Shown: positions 37,957 to 47,927, numbered from the stretch's first letter. The stretch is 64,000 nt of DNA from Snodgrassella communis (GCF_914768045.1 NZ_CAJZCD010000002.1:62001-126000); one strand, 5' to 3'. Numbers and translations are program-made. Notes: generated by a model from the letters alone, not told the origin.

Positions 37957-38862
37957 ATGTCTGTATTTGAGGTAGCAGCGCAGCAACTGCATAGTGTACG
38001 TGATTTTTTACGCTTTGCTGTAAGCCAATTTGAAGAAGCTGGGCTGTTTTATGGTCATGGTAATGATAGTGCCTATGATGAGGCGGCCTATCTGATTCTG
38101 CATACCTTACATTTACCACTGGATACACTAGAACCATTTTTAGATGCACGCCTGCTGGAAACAGAAAAATCAGTCTTGCTGAAATTGATACAGCGCCGTA
38201 TTAGCGAACGAATTCCAGTTGCTTATCTTACTAATCAAGCCTGGCAGGGTGAATACGAATTTTACGTGGATGAACGGGTGATTGTGCCGCGTTCATTCAT
38301 CTATGAGCTTTTAGGTGAACCTTTGCAGCCATGGATTGAATACGATGAGCTGGTACACAGGGCACTGGATTTATGTACAGGTAGTGGCGCGCTGGCAATT
38401 CAGTTGGCACATTGTTATCCGGATGCGCTAATAGATGCTGTTGATATTAGTCTGGATGCACTTGAAGTGGCTGGCATCAATGTTGAGTCCTACGGTTTGC
38501 AGGAACGCATTAGCCTGATTCATACCGATTTATTCACAGGTATCGATACTAGCTATGATTTAATCGTGTCTAATCCCCCCTATGTCGATGCTGAATCCGT
38601 GGCGCAATTACCAGATGAATACCTACATGAACCGGAGCTGGCGCTAGGCAGTGGTACTGATGGGCTGGATGCGACCAGACAGATTATCCAGCAGGCAGCC
38701 AAATACCTGAATCCGCATGGTGTATTACTGGTTGAAATTGGTCATAACCGCGAAGTACTGGAGCAGGCATTTCCCGAACTACCATTTACATGGATGTCCA
38801 CCAGTGGTGGTGATGGTTTTGTGTTCCTGCTAACTCGAGAACAGTTATTGGGTGAAGTATAA
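37957..38862 (+). CDS. prmB: Ribosomal protein L3 N5-glutamine methyltransferase
   Basis: SAM-dependent enzyme that methylates a glutamine of ribosomal protein L3. The 301 residues contain the PrmB-type insert and motifs RIPVAYLTNQAWQGEYEFYVDERVIVPRSFI, SAM motif ALDLCTGSGALAIQLA and the catalytic SNPPYVDAE; the DGLDATRQII segment follows. Residues 1-90 form the helical domain. The ATG is preceded by CCGGAG. Confidence 0.93.
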   Translation: MSVFEVAAQQLHSVRDFLRFAVSQFEEAGLFYGHGNDSAYDEAAYLILHTLHLPLDTLEPFLDARLLETEKSVLLKLIQRRISERIPVAYLTNQAWQGEYEFYVDERVIVPRSFIYELLGEPLQPWIEYDELVHRALDLCTGSGALAIQLAHCYPDALIDAVDISLDALEVAGINVESYGLQERISLIHTDLFTGIDTSYDLIVSNPPYVDAESVAQLPDEYLHEPELALGSGTDGLDATRQIIQQAAKYLNPHGVLLVEIGHNREVLEQAFPELPFTWMSTSGGDGFVFLLTREQLLGEV

Positions 38863-38910
38863 ATTGTTGCTCATCTGATCAGTTTGCCTCACCGTACAAT
38901 TATGGTGTAT

Positions 38911-39375
38911 TTACCATAATGTAAACGGCAGACTGACCAGATTGCTATTGTAATAGCGAGGATCATCTGAAACTTCCTGTCCAATCCAGTCAGGTAAAAC
39001 AATCTGCTGATTCGCGTGACTCAATTCAACTTCAGCCACAATCAGCCCCTGATTGGCACCTAAAAATTCATCTACTTCCCATACAAGATTATTTAAGCGT
39101 ATGTGATAACGGTATTTTTCAATTACTGGCTGTTCAACCATATAACGTAGCATATGCTGAGCGTCTTCAACAGGTATCGAATATTCAAATTCAGTTCGCG
39201 TAATGCCTTGATTAGTACTTTTAATGGTGAGCCAGGCTTGAGTATCACAGACACGGACACGTACAGTTCGCTCCTTGATAGTAGACAGATAGCCCTGACA
39301 AAAATATATAGCAGGTGCCAATCCCCGCCAGCCATTACCTTCTACCAGAAATTTACGTTCAATTTCTTCCGCCAT
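38911..39375 (-). CDS. CYTH-domain protein (putative inorganic triphosphatase)
   Basis: A 154-residue protein that is entirely a CYTH tunnel fold. The family signature EIERKFLV is at residues 4-11, with QGYLSTIKERTVRVRV, WLTIKS, EFEYSIP, IEKYRYHIRL and VDEFLGANQGLIVAEVEL. These acidic and basic alternations line the triphosphate tunnel. Small bacterial CYTH proteins like this are usually tripolyphosphatases (as in Nitrosomonas NE2496) rather than adenylate cyclases. A short AT-rich hairpin overlaps its stop codon. Confidence 0.88.
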   Translation of the reverse strand: MAEEIERKFLVEGNGWRGLAPAIYFCQGYLSTIKERTVRVRVCDTQAWLTIKSTNQGITRTEFEYSIPVEDAQHMLRYMVEQPVIEKYRYHIRLNNLVWEVDEFLGANQGLIVAEVELSHANQQIVLPDWIGQEVSDDPRYYNSNLVSLPFTLW

Positions 39376-39473
39376 AATCAGTATTTGCCATTAAGTCATG
39401 TGTTGAATGAAAAGCACCAGAAACTGCCTGACAGTTATCTGGTGCAGATATATATTAAGCTTAATAATAACAG

Positions 39474-40793
39474 TTACAAAGCCAGTTTATTAGCAATAGC
39501 ATTAAACATTAGCGATGCTTCCAATGGCTGCTCCAGCATGGATGGCTCAGCTTTAGGCCATGTTGACCATTGTACGATAACCAGTTTCTGTGCCTGATTA
39601 ACCATAATAATCTGCCCGTAAATACCTAATGCCCACATACTGTCTTGATTGTTCAAACCTGTTTTGGGCGCAACATTAGTTGCTGTGGCTGGAATGCTGT
39701 TATTCCACCATTCATAACCATAAGTACCTTCAGGATGTAGTTTGCTGACAGAATTTTTAGCTTTATTCCAGTTGCGTGCATCTTTCACCCAGTTTTGGGG
39801 CAAAATTTGTTTACCATTGGGCAATATACCGTTATTCATCACAAACAGGCCGAATTTACCCCAATCCTCAAGCGTGGCATTAAAACCATGAGCACCAACA
39901 TCATGTTTGCCCACTGCATAGCTGTGCCATACACCGTCTCGGTTCATGCCATATGGCTGCCAGATTTTGTCCTGAAGATATTTGGCAATACTTACACCTG
40001 TGGCTTTTTCCAATGTATCGCCCAGTAACCATGCTCCGCCTGAAGAATACGACCAAGCTTTTCCCGGTTTGGCATAAGCTTTGCGTTTCGGATCTTTGAC
40101 CAGATTGTTAACACAGGCATAAGTATTCGGATGAGCCTCACACTGGGTAAGCTGAGAGAAATCTGATTGCGGGTTGGTGTAATCTTCATTCCAGCTCACA
40201 CCTGAAGTGTGCTGAAGCAGTTGGCGAATGGTAACATGTTCCCATGCCGTGCCGCGTACATCGTGATTGTATTTCACCACTTCATCATCCAGTGATTTGA
40301 TTTTACCTTCTTTCAGCGCAACACCAATCAAGGTAGAAACAACCGATTTGCCTACAGAGCGAGATGTCCACAATGTAGTAGGGTTGTTACCATTGGCGTA
40401 GTAATCCCATACCACCTTACTATCTTTGATAACCATCATTCCATTGACATTGTTGCGCTTTAAATAGTCTTTCAGTAGATATAACTTTCCATTTAACTGA
40501 TAACCTAGTTTAGAGAGATTGTGCAGTGCTCGTGGTAGTGGCTGACCATTGGCTGCATAAAATACATCAGCATCATAAGAGCGGTAATCATTACGGAAAC
40601 CAATGGCACGCTGTTACTGATTCCAAGTGAGCATGTTTTTAACATCTGGCAGTTTGGTGTCAACTGGAGTAGGACAGTTGTTCAAATGCAATGATTTACA
40701 GCTATTCAGTGCTGGGCTGGCCTGAATATTAAAGGCTGTGGTTAGACAAAAAGCCAGTAAAACCGTTTTTATTTTCATATGTGAGGAATACAT
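39474..40793 (-). pseudogene. Beta-lactamase-family serine hydrolase, interrupted by an in-frame TAA
   Basis: One reading frame of about 440 codons, broken by a single TAA at 40614-40616 (context CAG-TAA-CAG). Both sides align as one protein. The start at 40793 follows GGAG by seven bases and yields a signal peptide (KTVLLAFCLTTAFNIQA). After the stop the frame continues without frameshift through QRAIGFRNDYRSYDADVF, then the catalytic S-x-x-K in SRSVGKSVVS, the Tyr motif in WSYSSGGAW, and HGFNATLEDWGKFG. It resembles 6-aminohexanoate-dimer hydrolase/EstB-type esterases. A recent nonsense mutation, stop readthrough or a sequencing error would each fit; the rest looks intact. Confidence 0.85.
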
Positions 40794-41216
40794 TAAATAT
40801 CTCCAATTTGAACTTAAACAACTAAGTAAGCATTCATTAATATATACCAATAATATTATTTTCTTTTGCTGGAGAATATTTAGATATATATATGTCTGGA
40901 AAATGTATTTAGTTAAAATGTACAACCAAAATTTATATTTATATATTTATAAATTCAATTTTTTAGGTGTCAGTGTAGGCTAAAAGTTGCTATTAGCCAG
41001 TTTTATCTTTTCAAAACATGATTTTGAAACAGTAGAAGACTACTGGCAAATAAATTTCCTAATTTCTGTTTCAGCAAAATAAAATCGAAAACAGAATAGG
41101 GAGTATCCGCATCAGCTAATTATACATTGATGGATACCATGCCTGATAATGCTTGTGCTATAGGCTATCGCTGATATCAGCGTAAATTAATCTCAAAGCT
41201 GTTTTGCAGTTAAAAA
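40794..41216. other. AT-rich gap between serine hydrolase and clpB
   Basis: About 420 bases without a recognised gene. It should contain the promoter of the minus-strand hydrolase near its left end. Short open frames here lack ribosome sites and are not called. Confidence 0.5.
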
Positions 41217-41240
41217 GAAACCTGCATGGATGCAGGTTTC
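41213..41240 (-). terminator. Terminator of clpB
   Basis: GAAACCTGCAT (41217-41227) and ATGCAGGTTTC (41230-41240) form an 11-bp perfect stem; on the minus strand it is followed by TTTTTAAC. It sits 13 bases past the clpB stop. Confidence 0.9.
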
Positions 41241-41252
41241 TTTAATCATTTA

Positions 41253-43826
41253 TCAGGCAAAAGTCAGTGTACCATTTTCTGCAGTCAGCATAATCGTACT
41301 GTCTGGTGCATAATTGCCTGCCAGTAGTTCTTTAGCCAGCGGATTTTCTATTTCAGTCTGGATAGCGCGTTTCAAGGGGCGGGCACCATAAACTGGGTCA
41401 AAGCCCACTTTAGCCAGTACATCCAGAGCCGCATCATCAACCTGTAAATGCAAATCCATTTTTTCAAGACGCTGACGTAGGCCTGCCAATTGAATATTGG
41501 CAATAGCACGGATATTTGACTGATTGAGACTGTGGAATACCACTACCTCATCAATACGATTAATCAGCTCAGGACGGAAGTATTGTTTTACATCTTCCAT
41601 TACCACCGCTTTGATGGCTTCATAATCATCACTTACCATCTTCTGGATTTCCTGACTACCGATATTAGATGTCATCACAATAACGGTATTTTTAAAATCC
41701 ACTGTTCGTCCTTGACCATCAGTCAGACGACCATCGTCCAGCACTTGTAACAAGATATTGAAAACGTCTGGATGAGCTTTTTCCACCTCATCTAGCAGGA
41801 CTACACTATATGGATTACGCCGTACCTGCTCAGTCAGAAAACCGCCTTCTTCATAACCAACATAGCCGGGAGGCGCACCAATTAAGCGAGCTACAGAATG
41901 TTTTTCCATATATTCAGACATATCCACCCGAATCAGATGGGTTTCGCTGTCGAACAGAAAGCTTGCCAGTGTTTTGCAAAGTTCCGTTTTGCCAACACCG
42001 GTAGGACCGAGAAACAAAAAACTGCCATAAGGTTTGTTCGGATCAGCCAGACCGGATCGTGAACGACGAATGGCATCTGCTACCGCCCGAACCGCTTCAT
42101 CCTGTCCAACTACACGCTCATGTAGCACTTCTTCGATTTTCAGTAATTTTTCCCGTTCACCAGCCATCATTTTTGTTACTGGAATACCAGTCATGCGTGA
42201 AACAATTTCAGCAATTTCTTCCGAACCGACTTTAGTACGCAATAGTTTGTTGGGTTGGTTATCCTGCCTGCCACTGTCTGCTGCCTGCAACTGCGCTTCC
42301 AGCCGTGGCAACTCCTCATATTGTAGTTTAGCCACTTCCTCCCATTTACCATCACGTTTGAGCGCATCCATCTTAATCTTGAGCTGGTCAATTTGCTCTT
42401 TAATGGTCACACTACCTTGAGCTTTGGCACGCTCAGCTTTCCAGATTTCATCCAGATTGGCAAATTCGCGTTTAACATTATCTAGCTCCTCTTCCAGCAA
42501 AGCCAAACGCTTTTTACTGGCTTCGTCACTTTCTTTAACCAGAGAGGCTCGCTCAATTTCAAGCTGGATTTCGCGGCGTTTAAGCTTATCCATGCTTTCC
42601 GGCATAGACTGGCTTTCAACCTTAATCAGCGAAGCCGCCTCATCAATTAAATCGATGGCTTTATCCGGCAGAAAGCGGTCAGTAATATAACGATTGGATA
42701 ATTCAGCTGCGGCTACAATTGCAGGATCAGTAATTTCTACACCATGATAAATTTCATAGCGTTCCTGTAAACCGCGTAAAATCGCAATAGTGTCTTCTAC
42801 CGTAGGTTCTTTAACCAGTACTTTCTGAAAACGCCGCTCCAGAGCAGGGTCTTTTTCAATGTACTGGCGATATTCATCCAGTGTAGTAGCACCGATACAG
42901 TGCAATTCACCGCGTGCCAGTGCCGGCTTGAGCATGTTGCCGGCATCCATGGCACCATCTGCCTTGCCTGCGCCCACTAAGGTATGAATCTCATCAATAA
43001 AAATAATCGTATTACCTTCATCTTTGGCCAGATCATTGAGTACCGCTTTCAAACGCTCTTCAAATTCTCCACGGAATTTGGCGCCAGCAATCAGGCTGGC
43101 CAAATCAAGCATCAGTAAACGTTTATTGCGCAAAGAGTCCGGAACTTCATTATTGACAATCCGCTGCGCCAAACCCTCAACAATCGCCGTTTTACCAACG
43201 CCGGGTTCACCAATCAGCACTGGATTATTCTTAGTACGCCGTTCCAGCACTAGAATCGTACGCCGTATTTCATCATCGCGTCCAATGACTGGATCCAGCT
43301 TGCCGGCGCGAGCCTTTTCTGTCAGGTCGGTTGTATATTTTTTCAGTGCCTCACGTTGGTCTTCTGCATTTGGATTATCCACACTTGCCCCTCCACGAAC
43401 AGCATCAATGGCAATATTCAGTTTATCTTCAGTAGCACCAGCCTGTTTCAGGATACGGCCGCATTGCCCATTTTCCTGTACAGCAGCCAGCAGAAATAAT
43501 TCACTGGCAATATAAGCGTCACCGCGTTTAATAGCAGCCTTATCCATTAGATTTAAAATATGCTGCAACTCGGTACTGGGCAGAATCTCTCCGCCCTGAC
43601 CAGAAACCTTGGGCAAAGCATCAATGGTAATTTCTATTTGTTGTTTCACTTGTGCAACATTAACACCAGCCTGAGTTAACAGGGCGGCACTGCCACTATC
43701 GGTATCATCAACTAAAGCTTTCAATATGAAAACTGCCTCAAGATAACCAGCATCTTGTCCAAGCGCCAGACTTTGTGCATCCTGTAAAGCCTGCTGAAAT
43801 TTTGCTGTAAGCTTATCGAATCGCAT
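41253..43826 (-). CDS. clpB: ATP-dependent chaperone ClpB
   Basis: Hexameric disaggregase that works with DnaK. The 857 residues contain the N-domain (two Clp-N repeats), AAA-1 with Walker [16 protein letters not shown] near residue 205 and [22 protein letters not shown], the long coiled-coil middle domain (about 400-530), and AAA-2 with [19 protein letters not shown] near residue 600 and [15 protein letters not shown]. The presence of the middle domain and no ClpP-binding loop separates it from ClpA/ClpC. A heat-shock-like promoter and a perfect palindrome lie upstream. Confidence 0.97.
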   Translation of the reverse strand: MRFDKLTAKFQQALQDAQSLALGQDAGYLEAVFILKALVDDTDSGSAALLTQAGVNVAQVKQQIEITIDALPKVSGQGGEILPSTELQHILNLMDKAAIKRGDAYIASELFLLAAVQENGQCGRILKQAGATEDKLNIAIDAVRGGASVDNPNAEDQREALKKYTTDLTEKARAGKLDPVIGRDDEIRRTILVLERRTKNNPVLIGEPGVGKTAIVEGLAQRIVNNEVPDSLRNKRLLMLDLASLIAGAKFRGEFEERLKAVLNDLAKDEGNTIIFIDEIHTLVGAGKADGAMDAGNMLKPALARGELHCIGATTLDEYRQYIEKDPALERRFQKVLVKEPTVEDTIAILRGLQERYEIYHGVEITDPAIVAAAELSNRYITDRFLPDKAIDLIDEAASLIKVESQSMPESMDKLKRREIQLEIERASLVKESDEASKKRLALLEEELDNVKREFANLDEIWKAERAKAQGSVTIKEQIDQLKIKMDALKRDGKWEEVAKLQYEELPRLEAQLQAADSGRQDNQPNKLLRTKVGSEEIAEIVSRMTGIPVTKMMAGEREKLLKIEEVLHERVVGQDEAVRAVADAIRRSRSGLADPNKPYGSFLFLGPTGVGKTELCKTLASFLFDSETHLIRVDMSEYMEKHSVARLIGAPPGYVGYEEGGFLTEQVRRNPYSVVLLDEVEKAHPDVFNILLQVLDDGRLTDGQGRTVDFKNTVIVMTSNIGSQEIQKMVSDDYEAIKAVVMEDVKQYFRPELINRIDEVVVFHSLNQSNIRAIANIQLAGLRQRLEKMDLHLQVDDAALDVLAKVGFDPVYGARPLKRAIQTEIENPLAKELLAGNYAPDSTIMLTAENGTLTFA

Positions 43827-43845
43827 CTGATTTCTTTCATTTAAT

Positions 43846-43861
43846 TTTCCATTAATGGAAA
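43846..43861. repeat. Perfect 16-bp palindrome in the clpB leader
   Basis: TTTCCATTAATGGAAA is identical to its reverse complement. It lies 20 bases before the clpB start codon and overlaps the end of the predicted -10, a position typical of an operator, or it forms a small mRNA stem. Confidence 0.6.
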
Positions 43862-43888
43862 TATTGGTATTAGGAAATTAATGTCAAG
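43859..43888 (-). promoter_or_regulatory. Heat-shock (sigma-32-like) promoter of clpB
   Basis: On the minus strand CTTGACA (43882-43888), 14-base spacer, CCAATATTT (43859-43867). This resembles the RpoH consensus CTTGAAA - 13 to 15 - CCCCATNT, and is expected for clpB. A sigma-70 reading (TTGACA with ATATTT 17 bases on) is also possible. Confidence 0.55.
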
Positions 43889-44586
43889 GGTTAATATTGC
43901 TAAAAACTCATTTTAGAAGAAAATTATTGTTTTATATATAAAAATATTAATCTGTGTGCCGCTGTATATCATCTTCTCTAACTAATAAGTATTACAGATG
44001 TTGGGGTCAATTTATACGACAGATTTATCAGATTATTTGCTAACAGAATTCTGATGTAAAATATTTGTATTCGAAATATAGAAATAATCTTTACTCAGCT
44101 AAAGTCATAACAAATTCTTTTGAAAACCAATGCAAAATTTTGACTCAATAACTTATATTAATTAAGACAGATAATTTTATTTATTTGTCAAATTTAACTG
44201 ATTTCATGTCATATACGGATTTTGTAGAAAATAAAATAAAATCATATATATAAATTGCTGATAATGGCAAATTAATAACAGGATATCAGCTGATTGCAGG
44301 CGGCAGAATTTCACAAATTTTGTGAGTATATCTGTGGATAACTATAAAAAAACAAGGTGAATCAACTCAGTCTTATGGTGATTAAAATTTGGGCAATTTT
44401 TCTTGTTCATTGTTGCTAAAAATGTGCTGCTGAAAAAGTATAGTGTGTGCTACAAATCACATATACACCGATGTGTAATCATGCCACCAATTGTTAAATC
44501 AACTGATTAAAACCTTATTTTTTTTAGCGTTAGTTTTTGTAATGGTGTAAAATTAGCTTTTGTTTTGAATATTTTCTAAGATAACC
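43889..44586. other. Long AT-rich intergenic region upstream of clpB and of an unknown gene
   Basis: About 700 bases with no convincing gene. It includes a 15-bp inverted repeat TCACAAATTTTGTGA (44311-44325) and, eight bases on, TGTGGATAA (44333-44341), which equals the reverse complement of the DnaA box consensus. A TAAAAT near 44548 could be the -10 of the next gene. Confidence 0.5.
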
Positions 44587-44946
44587 ATGAGAACCGAAGA
44601 ATTTAATAAGTGTCGTGAATTTCTTGAAGGGCAAATCATGCGTACGCCTGACAACAAAGAATTAATAGCTGCTTATCAAAAGCTGCTCGAATTGAAAAGC
44701 ATTTACGATACTGAAATTCATATTTCCATGTTAGATAAAAAAGCACGCAGAATGGAATTTCAGCAGCAAGTACAGACTAATATATCTGCCACAGAAAATC
44801 ATCAAGAAGGTATTAGTACAAAAGACGGCGTGCAAAACTATAATCAGTTGCAACTTAATCAAAACAATCAAAACAGTTTAATGGCAAACCAAAAAAACTG
44901 GTACAACTACCATCGAATTCAGTCTCATCATTTTGGTGATAACTGA
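44587..44946 (+). CDS. Small hypothetical protein, Gln/Asn-rich tail
   Basis: I do not recognise this protein. Its 119 residues begin with a charged helical part (MRTEEFNKCREFLEGQ; ELIAAYQKLLELKSIYDTEI) and end in a tail rich in Gln, Asn and His (NQLQLNQNNQNSLMANQKN) that is probably disordered. There is no signal peptide or membrane segment. It stands alone in over 1.7 kb of otherwise non-coding AT-rich DNA, but has a terminator about 65 bases after its stop, which supports real expression. Confidence 0.6.
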   Translation: MRTEEFNKCREFLEGQIMRTPDNKELIAAYQKLLELKSIYDTEIHISMLDKKARRMEFQQQVQTNISATENHQEGISTKDGVQNYNQLQLNQNNQNSLMANQKNWYNYHRIQSHHFGDN

Positions 44947-45010
44947 TTATTTTATCGGATTGAATTCAATAATTTTAAATATGAATCATTTCTTAGATGT
45001 GTAATCGGTT

Positions 45011-45060
45011 ATTAAAACGAAAGTTTGCTAAAGTAAATGGTGAAACTTTTGTTTTTTAAT
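45011..45060 (+). terminator. Terminator after the small hypothetical gene
   Basis: AAAACGAAAGTTT (45014-45026) pairs with AAACTTTTGTTTT (45043-45055) with one G-T wobble, a 16-nt loop, and TT following. Confidence 0.75.
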
Positions 45061-45476
45061 GAGTATAAATAATACGTACATTCGTAAACTATGTTGAGCG
45101 GATATCAGTATGAATTATATTGTATATAGTTTTAGAAATTGCAGTATTATCAACAATTATTAACTTAAGTTATTGAATTAGTTTGATTGCTGAAATCAAT
45201 AATGCTGATAAGTAAGTAACATATTAGCAGACACTAGCTTAGGTATCGATATTTTTAGAGTAGATCTTCAATATTTTGGTAGTCTTTGTGTGTTTCAAAA
45301 AGTGGAAATTCTGGATATTGCTTTTGTATGGCTTATTATTAGAAACCTTGAATTTTATTCAAACATAGTGAGTAGAATGACTATTTCGGGCATATTGTCA
45401 CAACATACTTAGTTTGAATACTCCAAAATACCACAAAGATTTAGATGTGTATGAAAGTAGCTGAAAAAGTTTCGAA
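45061..45476. other. AT-rich intergenic region before tRNA-Ser
   Basis: About 415 bases without a recognised gene. It contains the inverted repeat listed at 45357-45419. No open frame with a plausible ribosome site was found. Confidence 0.5.
45357..45419. repeat. 63-bp inverted-repeat unit
   Basis: ATTCAAAC (45357-45364) and GTTTGAAT (45412-45419) are exact inverted copies; AGT/ACT three bases further inside also pair. A second imperfect dyad (CATATTGTCACAACATA) lies within. It could be a folded RNA, a regulator site or a tiny mobile-element relic. Confidence 0.4.
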
Positions 45477-45479
45477 TAA

Positions 45480-45509
45480 AATAAAGACCTAAATATTATT
45501 ATTTAGGTC
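45480..45509 (-). terminator. Terminator of tRNA-Ser
   Basis: On the minus strand GACCTAAAT, loop AATAAT, ATTTAGGTC (45486-45509), then TTTATTTTATT. It lies 44 bases past the tRNA 3' end. Confidence 0.85.
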
Positions 45510-45552
45510 ATATTTGGGCTTTTAAAAAAGTAAAAGCATCTGAATTATATCT

Positions 45553-45643
<91 letters not shown>

Positions 45644-45659
45644 GTCTTTGAAGATGCGC

Positions 45660-45688
45660 ATAATAGACGATAAATGCACATTTGCCAA
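45660..45688 (-). promoter_or_regulatory. Promoter of tRNA-Ser with GC-rich discriminator
   Basis: On the minus strand TTGGCA (45683-45688), 17-base spacer, TATTAT (45660-45665), then GCGCATC. A G/C-rich start just after the -10 is the mark of stringently controlled stable-RNA promoters. The tRNA begins 16 bases downstream. Confidence 0.8.
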
Positions 45689-45751
45689 GTGTTTTATTTA
45701 GGTGAATTTAGGGTATGAGGCTAAATCATTCATTTTATTTTTGATTAAATT

Positions 45752-46534
45752 TTAATAGTGCATATTTTCATCACGCAGAAATACCCACTGTTTGTCGCTG
45801 GATGAGGCTTTATCATAATAATAGCCTTCGTAATCGAAATCTTTTAACTCTTCTGGCTCAGTTAACTGCTTCTCGGCTGCATAGCGCATAAATAAACCAC
45901 GTGCACGCTTGGCATAAAAGCTAATAATTTTATATTCGCCATTTTTTTGGTCTTTGAATACGGGAGTAATCACTTGAGCAGAAAGCTTTGAGGGCTTTAT
46001 CGCTTTGAAATACTCCTGTGAGGCGAGGTTGATTAATACCTGATCTTGTACTGCCTGCATATTCTGTTCAATGGTGCTGGTAATGATATCCCCCCAGAAT
46101 GCATATAAATCCTTGCCGTAAGGATTAGCAAGTTTGGTGCCCATCTCCAGACGATATGGTTGTATCAAATCCAGTGGTTTGAGTACACCGTATAAACCGG
46201 AGAGAATGGCCAGATGCTGCTGTAGATAGTTTAATCCTGTTTCAGATAAATGGTTGGCATCCAATCCTTCATAAACATCGCCATTAAAAAGATAGACAGC
46301 CTGCTTAGCATTGTCCAAGGTAAAGGGAGGTTGCCAGTGGTGATAGCGTTCGGCATTCTGTAGAGCAAGCTTGTCAGAAATACTCATTAAGGTTGCAATT
46401 TCGTGTGGCGCCAATTGCTGTAGTAAAGGCACTAGCTGCTGCGCCTGTTGCATTAATTGAGGCTGTGTGCACTGTTTGGTTGTGATTGTTGCTTCTTCAT
46501 TGAGTTTTTTAGCGGGTGATATAACAAAATACAT
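45752..46534 (-). CDS. yaaA: Peroxide stress protein YaaA (DUF328)
   Basis: DNA-binding protein that lowers intracellular iron and protects DNA under peroxide stress in E. coli. The 260 residues start MYFVISPAKKLNEE, typical of the family; the ATG at 46534 has AAGGAA before it. Other marks are LYGVLKPLDLIQPYRLEMG, NLASQEYFKAI, and IISFYAKRARGLFMRYA near the C-terminus. It is divergent from metZ. Confidence 0.95.
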   Translation of the reverse strand: MYFVISPAKKLNEEATITTKQCTQPQLMQQAQQLVPLLQQLAPHEIATLMSISDKLALQNAERYHHWQPPFTLDNAKQAVYLFNGDVYEGLDANHLSETGLNYLQQHLAILSGLYGVLKPLDLIQPYRLEMGTKLANPYGKDLYAFWGDIITSTIEQNMQAVQDQVLINLASQEYFKAIKPSKLSAQVITPVFKDQKNGEYKIISFYAKRARGLFMRYAAEKQLTEPEELKDFDYEGYYYDKASSSDKQWVFLRDENMHY

Positions 46535-46742
46535 TTTTTTCCTTGATATTTGACTGTTGCTCTTTTGCATGTACTACTTATGCTCGGCAAAACGATATGC
46601 TTAGAATAGATTGCGGTTAATATATATAGGGTTTGCAATTCAAGAATACTATAATCTTTATTATAGGTAAGCTGGTTATTTGCATAATCATAAAAAAAAC
46701 GGCACAATTCTTTACTCATATTTATAGATAAATTAAACAACC

Positions 46743-47927
46743 ATGTCTACTTTACGATTGCATCCGGAAACCATTGCTATCCGCGGTGTTAAGGAACAAA
46801 CCTCATACAATGAACATAATTCAGCACTGTTTTTAACCAGTAGCTTTATGTTTGACGATGCAAAAACCGGTGCAGCCTTGTTTGATGGTTCCACTCAGGG
46901 CTTTACCTATACACGCACTAATAATCCAACTGTGGCAGCATTTCAGGCACGGGTGGCACAACTGGAGCAGGGTGAGGCAGGCTTAGCCACTGCCACGGGT
47001 ATGGCTGCAATCAGCGCAGTTTTTCTGGCTTTATTAAAAACCGGTGATCATCTGGTAGCCAGTAAAAGCCTGTTTGGTACGACTATCGGTTTGTTAAATA
47101 ATATATTGCCCCGATTCGGAATCGAGGTAACGCTGGTTAGCCAGACAGATATGGCTGAATGGCATGCTGCTATTCGACCCAATACCAGAATGCTGTTTGT
47201 GGAAACGCCATCTAATCCACTCAATGAGCTGGCTGATATTGCTCAGCTGGCAGAGCTGGCACATCGTCATCAGGCTTTGCTGGTAGTTGACAACAGTTTT
47301 TTGTCATCGGCATTACAGCAGCCATTACGTCTGGGCGCCGATTTGTCGGTGCAGTCAGCAACTAAAGCAATTGATGGTCACGGGCGGGTGATGGGTGGTG
47401 TTATCTGTGGCAGTGCAGCATTAATTAATGAAATTTTTTTACATGTGCGCACCACTGGCGAGGTATTGTCTCCTTTTAATGCATGGGTGCTGTTGAGTGG
47501 CGTGGAAACCTTGTATCTCCGTATGGAAAAGCAGAGCGCCAATGCTCTGGAAGTAGCGCAGTTTCTTTCTACTCAACCTCAGGTTGTTGCCGTGCACTAT
47601 ACTGGAATGACTAACCACCCGCAAAAAGCGCTGGTACATAAGCAGCAGCAAGGTGGTGGTATTGTGGTGGCCTTTGAGATTAAGGGGGGAGAGCAGGCTG
47701 CGTGGCAGGTAATTGATACATTAACACTCTTTAGTAAAACGGCTAATCTTGGCGATGTGAAATCTACGGTTACCCATCCATGGACAACCACGCATGGTCG
47801 GATGGCACCGGAGGCGAAGCTTGATGCTGGTATTCAGCCTGGGTTGATTCGTTTATCTATTGGATTGGAGCATGCTGCTGACTTAAAAGCAGATTTATCC
47901 AATGCATTAAGTCAGATCAACGTTTAA
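46743..47927 (+). CDS. metZ: O-succinylhomoserine sulfhydrylase
   Basis: PLP-dependent Cys/Met-metabolism enzyme that takes sulfide directly to form homocysteine from O-succinylhomoserine. The 394 residues contain YTRTNNPTVAAFQARVAQLE, ATATGMAAISAVFLALL, the strand VETPSNPLNELADI, VVDNSFLSSALQQPL, and the PLP lysine in SVQSATKAIDGHGRVMGG. The N-terminus and the KAIDGHGR motif fit MetZ better than MetB or MetC. It pairs functionally with cysK (sulfide use) elsewhere in the window. Confidence 0.93.
   Translation: MSTLRLHPETIAIRGVKEQTSYNEHNSALFLTSSFMFDDAKTGAALFDGSTQGFTYTRTNNPTVAAFQARVAQLEQGEAGLATATGMAAISAVFLALLKTGDHLVASKSLFGTTIGLLNNILPRFGIEVTLVSQTDMAEWHAAIRPNTRMLFVETPSNPLNELADIAQLAELAHRHQALLVVDNSFLSSALQQPLRLGADLSVQSATKAIDGHGRVMGGVICGSAALINEIFLHVRTTGEVLSPFNAWVLLSGVETLYLRMEKQSANALEVAQFLSTQPQVVAVHYTGMTNHPQKALVHKQQQGGGIVVAFEIKGGEQAAWQVIDTLTLFSKTANLGDVKSTVTHPWTTTHGRMAPEAKLDAGIQPGLIRLSIGLEHAADLKADLSNALSQINV

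Noticed and set aside
44311-44341. Replication origin in the AT-rich gap near clpB
   Set aside because: Only one DnaA-box word, no dnaA/dnaN or gidA neighbours and no clustered boxes.
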